Below are positions 35,303 through 47,470 of a stretch of DNA of 64,000 nt, one piece after another. The DNA is taken from positions 1-64,000 of the forward strand of contig WHVD01000055.1 in assembly GCA_015178975.1 (NCBI GenBank), given 5' to 3'. Position 1 is the stretch's first letter; each line of letters starts with the position of its first letter. Below the pieces are notes generated by a model. The model did not search any database, was not told where the DNA came from, and worked only from the letters and a program-made list of their open reading frames with translations. This DNA comes from Hysterangium stoloniferum (taxonomy: Eukaryota; Basidiomycota; Agaricomycetes; Hysterangiales; Hysterangiaceae). Both the position numbers and the translations under genes were made by a program.

Positions 35303-38065
35303 ATGTTGATAGGCGCTCGCCAAGAAAGGGCCAAGAAAGGGCGGCCTGTCATGAACGGGGGTGCAATGTTCCCCTCAGACGATTCCAGTAATGCCAAGAC
35401 TTATGCATATGCTTGGGATCGACGTATTCGTCGAACCCGTCTATTCTTGTTTTCGACTGCAGTGGTCCTTACTCTCGTCACCTGTTTTTCCACTTTTGCG
35501 TATCTCTCATCAGCTGGAGGCTTTATCACCGTCAATTTATGGAGGGAGGAGGAGCCCTTCGATCCGCTCTGGTCGCATAAATTCATAGATCCCTCTCAAA
35601 CAATATTTCCGCCACAGGACCCAATTTATACACTATTCGTACCGCCGAATCGTACAGTGTCCGGCCAGAGCGAACAAGGAAAAAAATCGTTATATGAGCT
35701 ACACGACGTGCGAAGATTCTCCCCGGGATGCCTTGACGATCATTTCGAAAATGGATCTCCTTGTCATATCCCTGACCAGGACGCTCCCCTCGACGTCGTC
35801 TGGACATGGGTTAATGGGTCTGATAGATTGATCATAGAATCAATGACAACCACAGCAGAGAGGACTGTGCCAAAGCGCCTCCCCCCAGCGCAACCCAACA
35901 CGGAATTATACCGGTTTGTGGTTTTTGCACTTGGATGTTCATCTATTATGGCTTAGATTAAACTTAAACAGCGAACATGCTGAACTTTTGCATTCCGTGC
36001 GTTCCGTCCTGAAGCACTTCCGCAGCAGCACGTCCAAGCTGCACATAGTGACCTCCGATTTCGACATGCCCATCAGAGCCACAATTGATGGTGACAGCGG
36101 CGAGACACAACGTCGACTTGGTCTTGTTCCATACTGGTTGGATACAAGAGCTTCACCATCCTGGCGGGATGGAGATATCGACCTGAATATGGTCTATCAC
36201 TCGCATATATTCAGTCCATACGATGACTCAAACTTCAATAGGTGTGTTCACAGTCAATTTTCGTTCCATTGCTCTTTAATCATACAAATAACAGCTATGC
36301 TATCGAATCTCAACTCTCCAACATGCCAGGTGTCTCGGAGAACTTGTAATTGCCATTCTATCAACTGCGGATCTATATTAAACTGACCCCGCCCAACTAT
36401 TTATAGCATTTATATGGTGCTAATTTTATCCTCGCGCTTAACGAGCTATTAATAGATTTCTATTATAGAATGATGATTTTTTCATGATGGCCGACCTGAC
36501 GGCTCCAGATTTTTACACTTCTTGTGAGTGCTTATCGAAGTATTGAATAAAGAATCCCGAAATTAATGTCGTGTAGCGTTTGGCTATGTGTTGAGAATGC
36601 AATCAGACCTTCTTGTCCGAGCTAATCGCGACCCCCACGTAGACAGTAGAGGCGAATGGGGCCCTTTAGAGTACACAAATTGGTGTCTAAGTATGTTAAT
36701 TTAATCCAATTGTTTTCGTTGATCTGCTGATTTCTGTTGCATAGGCAATCGTTTTGGGTTTAGACCACGTCCATACATCGCACACACCGCTAAAGCGCTC
36801 TCTATACCTTTGTTGAAAGAGTTTAGTTCCATATGGAAGGACGAGATTTCCGTCACAGCATCCCACCCATTCAGAGGCATGACCGATGGAAACCGCGATA
36901 TTTACGCTATTTTCATGTTCGCGCATTCTCTCGTCGAGAGGTGGCGCGAGGGCTTGTTGTGGTCCTGGGCCGTTGCCAAGCATGGAGGCATGTCTGACGA
37001 ATGGGGTCCTGACGAAAGGCTCCGTGCTTGGGAAGATGTGGGCGGAATATATTTGGATAATAAGGTCAATGTGATTTCAAAGGAGCGTGCAACACTCAAC
37101 AAGAGCACCATTCGCAATACTCTTTTGATGGCTGGGCACAAAATAAGCGGCCAGACGAGATATAATTTCGGTAAGACACGTTAAGGTTTATCTGCACCTG
37201 AAAGTTCATCCCTAAAGTGTGCCTCCTTCTAGCAAGTGGTGACGGCTATCCATACGGCTTTCGCAGCGATCTCAAGAATACGCCTATCTTCCCCACCTTC
37301 AACACCACTGGTAAACCTGTCTGCGAACTTGAGTATACTCGATGTTTTGGAAAGCACGAGGTCACCAAAGCGAGCGAATTCTTCAAGCATATCGCCTTTG
37401 ATGACATCGCTTGTGGTGACTGCAGTACGCAATTTTGAATGTTTATGTCCACGGGTTTGTACTGAATCGTCACTACCAGTCATCAACGCACTACGTGTAG
37501 CCAGTGGCCCGACCGGTCTCTCTAAATTTTTGCCCGACGCCACACGTACCCTTGGGACAGAAGAACATCCCGAGGGGCGTATAGATAATTCCGATGAGCA
37601 ATCATTCAAAGAAGTCCCACATCTTCCGTTGGTGTCAGATTGGCGAGAAGGCAATTTTTCTCTGCAAAGTGTCTTGCCTTCTCAAGGCAGCGTTAATATT
37701 CGAGCTTGGACTATTCGTATGTTGGAGCGGTACCGTTTTGTCATTGGTAAACCATCGCATTGCGGTTCGAATGAAGTAACACTAATTAAATTACCGCCTT
37801 CCATCTAGGTGATACTCCAATACGCTTTCACATGGTCACGTCTTTTCCAGCTGCTAAAGAACATCTGAAACTCATTGACGAAGATCCCAAGACGGTAAGA
37901 GTGCTATATTTGTGATGACGGACTACAGTCTTTGACGCTTGCAATTTCAAGGCACTTTTATGTCTTAACGACAATTTGTCCGGTCAGAATGTAGACAATG
38001 CCGACCAGCTATTGCGGGAATGGCAGGAGCGTCGATGGGGGACTAAAGCTGCCTGGGAACGTTGA
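35303..38065 (+). CDS. Stealth-family sugar phosphotransferase (type II membrane protein)
   Basis: Stealth proteins transfer a sugar-1-phosphate to build phosphoglycans; relatives include bacterial capsule enzymes and animal GlcNAc-1-phosphotransferase. Exons: 35303-35913, 35957-36241, 36295-36345, 36407-36416, 36469-36523, 36577-36690, 36745-37170, 37233-37424, 37480-37746, 37809-37894, 37952-38065, giving 736 residues. A single hydrophobic segment near residues 45-70 after a basic cytosolic stretch suggests a Golgi type II protein. CR1 is DVVWTWVNGSD. CR2 contains HSVRSVLKHF and the later WRDGDIDLNMVYHSHIF. CR3 is NFIYMNDDFFM. CR4 lies in the C-terminal part with RFHMVTSF. The 10-nt exon (CATTTATATG) supplies IYM of CR3; without it the motif and frame are lost. 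Start could be 48 bp downstream (MNGGAMF). Substrate is not predictable. Confidence 0.88.
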
Positions 38066-39405
38066 AACTTGGAAGACGAGATGACGACGATACGTGGTGC
38101 TGCGCACTAAACGACTTATATATTTAACTTCGTAGTGACACCTTGTGGTCTCAAACCCAAGCCTGCCCGTCTTAAAAAGATAATAACTGTGGGAGTTTAC
38201 CAAGAAGAACGTATGGAGGTGGATGCGGTTATCAAATCGTTGTTGCTCTTAGAATAGCTGGGGGAAATACCTAGGCTGGATTTTAGAACGGACATTACCA
38301 TGTTGCGCGCCGCATTGAGTCTTCCTGCTTGTTTTTTTACCACTTCTTTCCTGTTGTTGTAACGACTTGCTGTTGTTCATGTTTCCATCACCACCGAATG
38401 TGTCAGTTTTCATCATGATGTATGCCATCTTTATATGATCTCCCTATCTAGAATATATCGACAATTTTGGAACGTTTCCCTGGCTTCTTAACTCTTAGTC
38501 TTGTCTTGACGTATTGCTTGAGAGTTAGCTAGTCGGATGTCACATAAGTATTAGTCTTGTTTAAGTTGTAGATGACCCTGAATAACCTACATTATCCGTG
38601 GACTATGCTGTATAATATTAGTGCAAAGGCGAAAGATGTTAGAATTGGTGATGAAAGCACCCTTTTTCCTAGGGGCAGTTCATCCATTTCTTCACTTTTT
38701 CATATGAAGATGCTAATTGTGGACCATGCATTCTGAGGTTAATGCATGCCAGAACCAGTGTACACCTAAACTAGCACCAAACCTATCATGTTAGAAGGTG
38801 ATTCACTAACTGACACATTGATTGACACACAAGTACTATTATTACAAGTCTATTACCCCTTGTAGATTGTGTATTACAATAAGTCAACTCATACTATTTT
38901 TAATAAAAGATGCTTTATTTATGCATAGACATGTTGAAGTTTACATGGTGCTGTTCCTAGACCATGTAACTTTCTGTTTGTCTGAGTAGGCGACAGTTAA
39001 CTTGTTGTAAATGGATGATTACTATGATACGCAACTTATCCTTATATAGCCGTAACCACTTACTAATATCCATTGATTTCCTTGCAGCTCGCATACCAAA
39101 TTCCCAAATTCAACAAGACATTCGTGATATTAACTTAAGCTTATCTGGATTATCTGCCCTGGAAATCAGAGAAGCCATTTATATGCAGTGCTGTTTGTTG
39201 TGCTTTGAAGCAATGAAGAAAAGTATTAAAAGATGCCCAAGTTGTGGTAGATCATCCAAAGTACGACAACATAGGTAGCAAGTATTACAGCTATATATCT
39301 ATGAGAGAGAGTAAGATAGACATACAGGAGCATCAGCAGGTACACTATATGTAACTTTCCTAAGGTGTTAGGCAAGGCACATGCTACAGCTACTGTGTTG
39401 ATCAA
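38066..39405. other. Intergenic region
   Basis: Downstream flank of the Stealth gene followed by repeat DNA, including the second copy of the ~145-bp repeat at 38932-39071. A short cysteine-containing frame ends at 39278 (CCLLCFEAMKK .. CPSCGR) and resembles a stray zinc-binding fragment, too short to assign. Confidence 0.45.
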
Positions 39406-39690
39406 TTGAACTCAATTGTGAGCAATGAGATACGTATGATACCTTTCAACAGAGAGTTCATCATTCTCAGAAATGATTATGCAGTAGCCAATCTGCACAA
39501 TTTCAAGCCTATCTTTACCTCTGAACAAATTATGGCATCCCTTCAAGGCACTTCTCTAGTCAAACCAGTACTTCATAGCATCACCATTATGGATATTATG
39601 AAATTACATCAAGACATTCTATTGGACTGCTGAAATAACCCAATCACAAGTCTCAACAATCCTAATGACCCATTGGCCCCCTGATGGACT

Positions 39691-40524
39691 TGTCAGGGCA
39701 ATATATATAATATATGGTTACCATTTATTTTATTCAAGTTTATTATTATATTTTTCTACATTTTTTCTATATTTTCTCTATATTTTATAAGGTGCATATA
39801 TGCACCTACACACAGATACAGGTGCAAATGTGATTACATAATCACACCACATTGAAAGGCCATGCCGCCATCGCAAAGTTACTGCTGCTGTCGCCATCAT
39901 CACATGGCTGTATCCATTGTCATTGCAAGGCCATGCCGCCATCGCAAAGTTGCTGCTGCTGTCGCCATCGTCACATGGCTGTATCCATTGTCATTGCAAG
40001 GCCATGCCGCCATCGCAAAGTTGCTGCTGCTGTCGCCATCGTCACATGGCTGTATCCATTGTCATTGCAAGGCCATCACAGCCATTGTTGTCGTGAGGTC
40101 ACCATATCTGCTGTCATTGCAAGGCCATCACAGCCATTGTCATCGTGAGGTTGCCGCAACCGCCATTGTCATAAGGCTGCCACCACTGCTCATAGCCTGG
40201 TTGACACACAGTGCTTCACACTGTGTCTAAAGTCATCCCTGTGCACAGATGTGCACCCCACTGCTGCAGACAAAGTTGGTGCTGATACAAACACCGAGGT
40301 GCTGGTTTGCTCAGTAGCAGTGCATATACTGTATGTACTTTCTCTTAATTTCTCATAAATAATAAATAGTATAAATAGGGGGCATGTACATAGTTAGTCT
40401 TAGTTTCAATCTCTTAGGAATCCCACTAAAAGAAGTGTGATCTCCCCTGTCATTGAGCTGTCCCCTCTCCACTTTTATTTCTGTGTTCTATCTTGTGTTT
40501 GGTAGCCTTAGTGTTACCCTAACA
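39691..40524 (+). repeat. Solo LTR inserted in the gypsy relic; TSD GGACT
   Basis: It begins TGTCAGGGCA and ends CCCTAACA. GGACT flanks both sides (39686-39690, 40525-40529), and removing the LTR plus one copy restores integrase-region coding (WTQESSGFICLDGR). The LTR contains the 71-bp minisatellite at 39861-40150. Confidence 0.9.
39861..40150 (+). repeat. 71-bp minisatellite inside a solo LTR
   Basis: About 3.3 head-to-tail copies of a CATGCCGCCATCGCAAAGTT-containing unit start at 39861, 39932 and 40003, then degrade into a shorter GGCCATCACAGCCATTGT repeat. Open frames across it are artefacts. Confidence 0.9.
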
Positions 40525-40831
40525 GGACTCAAGAATCAAGTGGTTTCATATGCCTTGATGGCAGAATCTATGTTCCCAACTCTGGAACACTTCATTTGCA
40601 TATGCTGCAATATGCACATGACCACCTATCTCTGACCACTTTGGTTCAAATAAGACTCTCAGCATTATCTGGCAAGATTACACCTAGCTGGGCCTCTGAG
40701 ACCATGTCAAGCATTATTGCAAGTCTTGCACCACCTGTATGCAAATATGCAATATATAACCCAATGACACAAACCCTATGGTTTACTCAACCAACTCCCC
40801 ATACCAGAGCTCCCATGGAATTCATTGAACA

Positions 40832-41631
40832 TGTTAGGATATGTACAGGGTGGGTCTCCAGAGAAACCTGTGGAATATCCGGTAGGACTTGGCTTCAGCT
40901 TATAGGCTGCGCCCTTGCTAGATTGTGTTGTCCAATTTCAGACAGGCAGACGGGAATCCCGGGGAGTCCGGGCGGGGGTCGTGGTTGAGAGGTTGTAGGT
41001 CGTGAGTCGAGATTAGTGAGAGAGATAGATGCGCCAGAGCCTGTGGGCTCCGACTAGTGTGAGCGGTGTGATTCAAGTGGGGTTTTAGAGTGGAAAATGT
41101 ATTAGATTACTGGGGGGAATCTAAGTTGATTTTCTGACTGGATTGTATGTACAACATCTGCCAGTTTAAATAGACCGTGGAGTAAATGTCATACCGAATC
41201 CAGTAATAATGAAACAAAATGAGCAAAACATAAAACGGGAATAGTAAACACCAAATTGGTGTTAGGAACAGGATGGAACGGAGTGGAGTCCGAATAGTGA
41301 CAAATCATAAACCATAACAGGAAACGGAGTGGGAGTGGAGTCCAAATTGTGACAGGTCATTTGACTAAAATGGGAATGGGGCTTGGTTAGAGGGATGACA
41401 GATATTCTGAGCGGGGTCCAGTGACTGATGCGCGGGATGAGGTCGGATATAGACAGAGACGGAGTCCGGTGGGTTTTCCGGTGACTGAAACACAACGTAA
41501 TGAAGATGAATGTAGATGAGTCTGACGTACGGAGTCCAATGGGAATTCCGGTAAACTGATAATGGGTGCGTATAGGGTGTGGGTGCATATAAGTTAGTGC
41601 CTGGAGTCCGGTGGGATTTCCGGTCATAACA
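40832..41631 (-). repeat. Solo LTR, family B; TSD GAACA
   Basis: TGTTAGGATA at 40832 and GGTCATAACA at 41631 bound a minus-strand family B LTR. GAACA flanks it exactly (40827-40831, 41632-41636). It interrupts the first integrase Asp block: MEFIEH resumes as HLPVSHSF. Confidence 0.95.
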
Positions 41632-42054
41632 GAACACCTCCCTGTTTCACATTCTTTCACTTCCATTCTAGCCATTGTTGACAGAATCTCTAAGCAGAGC
41701 AATTTTATACTGACACATGATGATACATACAGTTACCTCTCATGAACTTGCAAAACTATTTGTCATCCATGTTTCCTCCAAAAATGGCATTCCCTCCCAT
41801 GTTACCTCAGATTGGGGCTCCAAATTCATCTCACACTTCTCTTCAGATTCCTCAGAACAACCCTTGATATGAAATTACACTTCACTTTGGGACACCATCC
41901 AGAAGGTGATGGACAAACTGAATCTGTTAACCAAAAATTGGAACAATACCTTCAAATTTATTGCAACTACAAGATAATTGGTTGGACCTCCTGCCACTAG
42001 CTGAGTTTGCCTACAATAATACTCCTAATACCACTACTGGCATTTCCCCATTCT

Positions 42055-42371
42055 TGTTAGAATATAAGATACGTGCTTAAGTCTAATCTCATATCTCGTC
42101 TTGTGACTGTATAGATCTGACCAGTTCATAACATGTGATACTGTATATTTAGTTTAGTGTTCACTAGATCCATAGCATGCCATTGTGCACAGACCAGTGC
42201 ACAGACCATGTACATAGTATATAGTTAGTCTAGCTGAGGAGTAGGATCCTCATCTAGAAGCCTAGCAATATCACTGGTTTAATACCTACACCGCTCTACT
42301 CTTAGTGGCTACACTCCCCAGTGTAGAGAGTCCTCACACTGTGATCTCCAGGCTTGTAGATTACTTTAACA
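42055..42371 (+). repeat. Solo LTR (short family, 317 bp); TSD ATTCT
   Basis: It starts TGTTAGAATA and ends CTTTAACA, with ATTCT on both sides (42050-42054, 42372-42376). Removing it restores ISPF..VNKGYNPN of the integrase. Confidence 0.93.
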
Positions 42372-42512
42372 ATTCTTTGTGAACAAAGGTTACAATCCTA
42401 ATATCATGATTGATCTAGAATGGAATATGGCCTCTGCACACACTCAGGAGTTTGTCACATATTTTGACAAACTTCACCACACCCTCCAGCAGTCCATACT
42501 TGATGTTCAAGC

Positions 42513-42761
42513 TGTTATGACCTGTGACTTACTGTGACACATGACACACTCAAGTCTGAGGAAAGTTGTTACTATTCAGGTCACTAACTACAAGCTTTAT
42601 ATATGTTATACATCAGTAGGCTTGTCAGCTGTCAAAAGTGACAGCTGGTTGACAGCTGTCATGGGAAATAAAACTAAGAATACCCTGGAACATGCTGGAA
42701 GCTTCTAGAAGCTTCTAGAAGGTCCCAGAAGGTCTTGGAGACAGTGGAGGCAGTTTTAACA
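42513..42761 (-). repeat. 3' LTR of the copia relic
   Basis: The 249-bp segment runs TGTTATGACC to TTTTAACA on the plus strand and adjoins the minus-strand polypurine tract. Its outer edge is the gypsy relic (ILDVQA frame ends here), so the copia inserted into that relic. The other junction was not found. Confidence 0.8.
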
Positions 42762-43353
42762 GACCCCCCTGATCTCACATGTCTCCAAAGAAAAAGAAAG
42801 AGAGACAATTTGTTCTGCAGTAGGAATATAGGAAGGAGTAATACACTTGGCATTTACAGCATCTCTAAGCCAATAGTAGCAAAGATCAAGATGTTTCATC
42901 CTCCCATGATGCTCAGGGTTCTTAGCAACACTGATGGCAGACTGGTTGTCAATGTGTAGAGTGGAGGGTTGATTAACTTGGTAGCCAAATTCACCTAGGA
43001 TTTTCCACATCTAGGCAATCTCCTTGCCAGCTTCTACAGCAGAGACAAATTCTGCTTCAGTTGTAGAAAGTGTGACAATACTTTGGAGTTTACTACTCCA
43101 GCCAATAGCACCTCCAGCCATCATAGTTATATAACCCCCAGTGGATCTTCCAGAATCAATGCAATCACCATAAGCAGCATCAATGTATGTGGTGAATAAT
43201 TCAGAGCCACATTTACCAGAATAATGCAACTTGTATTCCAGTGTACCTTTTAGGTATCTGAACAAGTGCTTCACTGCTGTCCAATACTTTGGTCCAGGAT
43301 TGCCATTAAAATGTGCCAAGTAGGACACAGTATAAGCAATATCTGGATGGGGG

Positions 43354-44094
43354 TGTTACAACTGTGTCACAACCCAACGGTCCCCGAGGTTATCGCCACC
43401 TATTGACATTTCAAGTTAGCATTCAAGTCACCACATCGGAAACTGTCGGACCCCCAACACTGACATATGCTTTCGTGGTGATCAAACTCTGTTTACGCCC
43501 CCATCAAAATATACTCGTACTATCTGGTTAAACTCTGATATGTCCCTTTTATTATGATGATCCATTCTACTCTATGTTTCACATATGTCTATATATACTT
43601 GTAACCCTCAGACTATTTCCTTTTCTCGTAATCCCACTCTCGGTTATTTCACAGCCTCTGAACTAATTGTAACCTTCCCATTCCTAGTCAAGCTTATTTG
43701 TCAATACTGCTTTCCGCTCTTCTCCTAGTTAGTATTTTCTAGAGGCTGAATATTTGTATATGAACCCGCTGTAGTTGTAGTTACTAGGCAATCAGAATAT
43801 CAACTCAGAATACCCTCTCACACCTCTCAAAGTCTCATACTAAGTATCCCACTATCCGCCTTCGCGTGCACTCGCCCACTCTTGGTTCCCGACCCCTTGG
43901 CCCAACACTCGACTTATCCTTTGGTTCTGATCGGTAACTTGCTGAGAGGTACTCGTTAGGACTAGTCTTCGCCCATCCGAAATTTTAGGACACCTGACGG
44001 ATAATTGCAAGGGCGCAGCACATAAGCTGAAGCCAAGTCCTTCCAATCAGTCCCCATTGGCCTACCGACATTAGTCAGTTTTCAGTTCTTAACA
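43354..44094 (+). repeat. Solo LTR, family A, splitting the copia RT; TSD ATGGG
   Basis: TGTTACAACT .. TTCTTAACA. ATGGG follows it (44095-44099) and ATGGGGG precedes it, the extra GG probably slippage. Removing it rejoins the copia TMTH and PDIAY segments in frame. Confidence 0.93.
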
Positions 44095-44773
44095 ATGGGT
44101 CATAGTAGCCAGGTATTGTAAAGACCCAACAGCATTGAGATAAGGAACACTATGCATGAAATCCACCTCTGCAGCATTCTCAGGACCCATTTGCTTGGAA
44201 AGGGATGTACCAGGTGTCATAGGTGTGAGAACTGGATGACAGTCAGACATGTTATAATGCTCAAGCATGTTGAGAATAAACTGTTGCTGATCAAGAGTAA
44301 GGAGATGCTTAGAGCGATCTCTGCCAACTCCCACACCAAGTAAATAAACAGTAGGTCCAAGATCACAGCATTTGAAATGTAGGGACAATTGCTTGACAGC
44401 TTTGTCAATGGATGGGGACAAAGATTTTGACGTCTCTATTTGAGTAAATGTAAACAGAGGTATCAGATTCAATTTGTTTGAAGTCCATTTCAGTAAGTGC
44501 ACCATGTAATTTGATGTTCCATTGATGAGATGACTGCTTGAGACCATATAGTGATTTCAAGAGTCTGAGAACCTTATTAGGACCTCCTTGATGGAAGCCT
44601 TCAGGTTGTCTCATATAAATTGTCTCATCAAGGTCACCATGAGTGAAAGCAGCAGAAATGTCAACAGAGTGCAAGTCCATGTCTTCAATGGCAGCTAGGG
44701 CCAGAATCAAATGCAGAGTAGCAGGTCGAAAGGTAGGTGTAAACACTTCATTGTAGTCAATGCCAGTGCCCAA

Positions 44774-45748
44774 ACCTCAACTTGCACAATGTTGCATGTT
44801 AGGGTTTCTGGATGAAATGGTCTATCTTTAGCATCCAGTACAGCCACAAGTATACATAATGCTTCAAGCTAAGTATTTGTATAATGTAAGATATTTGAGG
44901 AATATCTTAGTTGAAATGTAGAGAATAAAATATAGAAAAATTAGAAGAAATTATTAAATGTCCTGGGCTGAAAGGAGGAAACAAATATAGAATATTACAC
45001 TGGTCTCCCTTACACTGAACCTGTAGCAAGATTGTTGGCCTTCTGATACCTTTCTCTGAATTCATTTCCAATCCTCCAGGTCATCCTATGTCCCTCTTTG
45101 ATTTTATTTTTTAGGTATTCATTTTGGCCCTCCAATTTCTTCTCTCACATTTCATTTTGCACTCACACTTGTTTATCTTTTCAAACAATACATATTATTC
45201 ATTTGTCTTCTTTACCATAGAATATCCTCTATCACTGGCCCCTCTGCTCTACCCTCCTCATCTACTGGGTGTATGGTCTTAGACCTTTTTCTACTCCTTC
45301 TCTCAACTTCTATTGTCATCACCTCTCCCAGTCTATTCCACCAAAACCATCCTTCTTCACTTCTTCCCACTTAGTATAAAAACCCTCATCTTGTATTCTA
45401 CAGTTCTTCAGTTCAAATATTGACTTACTGTATATAGGTTCCCCAACCCTCTACTCCCTATTCTCTGCTAAGTCTTCAGCCAGCCAAGACTCATCTTACT
45501 TTGACCCTTAGTATTTTGGCTTCCTAATTGATTAAGCTAAGTGTCAACTTTACAGTAGTTCTGTTACATACTATTTGCTTTTTTGAAAATACCAGAGCAA
45601 CCTGACAGTTCATGTAAGGGCACAACATATACATTGCAGCCAAGCTCCACTTGATTTGTAGAACCAGACATCCCAGTTGAGTATGTTACTAACCTTGCAG
45701 ACCCCCATAGTTCTGTCACATTTACCCTCAAACCTTAGACCTTAACAG
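44774..45748. other. Repeat debris
   Basis: No gene. A degenerate shared LTR motif near 45620 and a CTTAACA end at 45746 suggest a plus-strand LTR inserted next to the gag relic; its left end is unclear. Confidence 0.5.
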
Positions 45749-46470
45749 CTATGGACTTGTTGGTTCTGTCCACAGGAGTCTTGTGGGCAATTTCTGCATG
45801 ACATTCCCAGTAGCATGTGTCTGCATTTTGAGCCTTGAGATACTGTACATACAAGATAAAGTCTTGGGCTTGCTTTTTGAGACTTCACCTTTGAGGTGGG
45901 AGGGCAAACCAGAATAAAATTGGTGACAAAGTACAGAGTTATCCCATTGACAATGCCCTGCAAGGTTATTGAATTGCATAATGTAGTCTGTAATGTGCTG
46001 ATTGTCTTTCATACAGAAATTGGTGAGGCTATTCTCAGCTTCTCTGGTCAGGTTGTATAGGCCAAAATTTGTTTCCAATTCTTCAACAAACACATCCCAA
46101 TCATGGAGCCAATTCAGCTCATCCAGGGTCAGTCCACTGAATACCAGTTCAAACCATTTTCATGCAGATCCTGAAAGGTATGAGAGTATGTAATTGACTT
46201 TCTAGGAGTCCATGGTAAATGTGGTTCTATTATGAAAATTGAAACAACACTGTATGGGATTCAAGCTAGTGAAGGGTTCAGTGCATGACTTTGGTTCTTT
46301 GTCCTTTTTTTTATATTGTCATTGTTTATGTGATCCACAAGTTTCTCTAAAGTCTTTGCTAATAACTCAGTATGTACAAGGCATATGGGGATCAGAGGAT
46401 AGAAGGTCCTGGTAGATTCAACTGTTTGGACACTTTCTTTCTTGGAGGCATGACAGAAAACAATCTGCAA
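45749..46470 (-). pseudogene. Decayed gypsy gag
   Basis: Minus-strand sequence FVEELETNFGLY, ITDYIMQFNNLAGHC and HQFYSGLPSHLK aligns with the gag at 659-1957. Frames are broken upstream and downstream, and no zinc knuckle is present. Confidence 0.88.
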
Positions 46471-46488
46471 GATCAGATCAGAAAATAC

Positions 46489-47287
46489 TGTTAAGCTTGG
46501 GGCTTATGGGCAGATATCCAGGGATATCCTGTGGATGTTCCAAAAGCAGGTAGGACTTGGCTTCAGCTTATGTGCTACACCCTCACATGATTGTCAAGTC
46601 CAATTTCAGATGGAGGGGTGCAGGAAGCCCAGGGGCTCTGGGAATGCACTGATGCAATGAATAGGACAAGTAGGTATCAAACTGGTAAATATGTAGGTAA
46701 ATACTAGATGGGTGCTAAGTTGATTTTCTAATCAGATTGTAAGTACAACAGGTCCTAGTGTAAGGGAGTGAGACTCCTTACACTGTGATTTGGTAATAGT
46801 TAGCTCTAATGTTGTCCACACCCCATTGTAGTCCACATCCCATTGTAGTCCACATCCCATTGTTCTCCACTAGTATATATTATGTACATGTGGATTTGAA
46901 TACAGTAGTGGTTTATTCCCCATCACTCATTCTAGTGTCTGTCTGCACCTGCAGCAGATACTAGTCTTACACTAGACTATATAGAACTAATGGTTATTGT
47001 ACTACTAATGTGTCAAGACAAAAAGATGGAACAGGTGAACAAGAATGATGCAGGGCTGTCCTTACTGGGGATAAGGGTTGATACAAAATAGGGAACAAGT
47101 ACAGGGAATACAATAACAAATGAATGGCTGCAAGTCAAACAGAATCAGGGACGGATCAGGGCAAGCATCTTCATCTAGAGGGTCCAGGATATCCAGTCAG
47201 AGTCTGGTTGATGGGTCATCCTGTAAAAGCAAGATAAGTGTCTATGGGGTAGGATCCAGGGGCCCAACAGGTTTCCCAATCCTAACA
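46489..47287 (-). repeat. Solo LTR (same family as 22509-22990), with a nested short LTR
   Basis: TGTTAAGCTT to TCCTAACA. Sequence at 46985-47260 matches 22790-22990. The shared hairpin motif is at about 46551-46583. No matching target duplication was found. Confidence 0.75.
46759..46971 (+). repeat. Short nested solo LTR
   Basis: TGTAAGGGAG .. AGTCTTACA, flanked by CTAG on both sides. It interrupts sequence continuous in related LTRs. A GTAGTCCACATCCCATT motif is tandemly repeated inside it near 46810-46860. Confidence 0.7.
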
Positions 47288-47470
47288 CAAGGTTACAGAT
47301 CCAGCTTGTGATCTTCTCCTTCATTATTTTCTGGCCTTTGTAGCAAAGTGGGTGGATGACATGGAAAGGAATGCCAGTGATTGATTGGCTATAGTGCCGA
47401 ATATCAATGAGGGAAGAATGGAAAGTGCCTAGAATACTTCATTTGAGTGTGTTGACTTCCTACAGTGTCC

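Larger units (their letters stand above)
39406..42512 (+). pseudogene. Decayed Ty3/gypsy pol (post-RNase H to integrase), split by three solo LTRs
   Basis: Homology to the pol at 4050-5130 continues across breaks: DYAVANLHNFKPIF at 39477, then GGFICLDGRIYVPN-type sequence after 40530, PMEFIEH at 40815, HLPVSHSFTSILAIVD from 41632, IPSHVTSD near 41790, [14 protein letters not shown] near 41910, and NKGYNPNIMIDLEW near 42385. Each break is an inserted LTR with its own target duplication. Besides these there are stops and frameshifts, so it is not functional. A copia relic follows immediately at 42513. Confidence 0.88.
42513..44773 (-). pseudogene. Ty1/copia relic: RT and RNase H, with 3' LTR
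   Basis: Reading on the minus strand from 44773: DYNEVFTPTFRP, VDISAAFTHGDLDETIYMRQPEGF, the KSLYGLKQSSHQW block, YLLGVGV, then MTH; after an inserted LTR, PDIAYTVSYLAHF, CKHLFRYLKGT-type RNase H sequence with TYIDAAYGD, and the LHIDNQSAISVAKNPEHHGRMKHLD block. The catalytic YVDD region is disrupted and upstream gag and integrase are absent, so the copy is truncated. A GTGAGATCAGGGGGGTC polypurine tract (minus strand) precedes its LTR at 42513-42761. Confidence 0.9.

Noticed and set aside
39852-40230. Overlapping His/Cys-rich open frames
   Set aside because: They are the 71-bp minisatellite inside a solo LTR.
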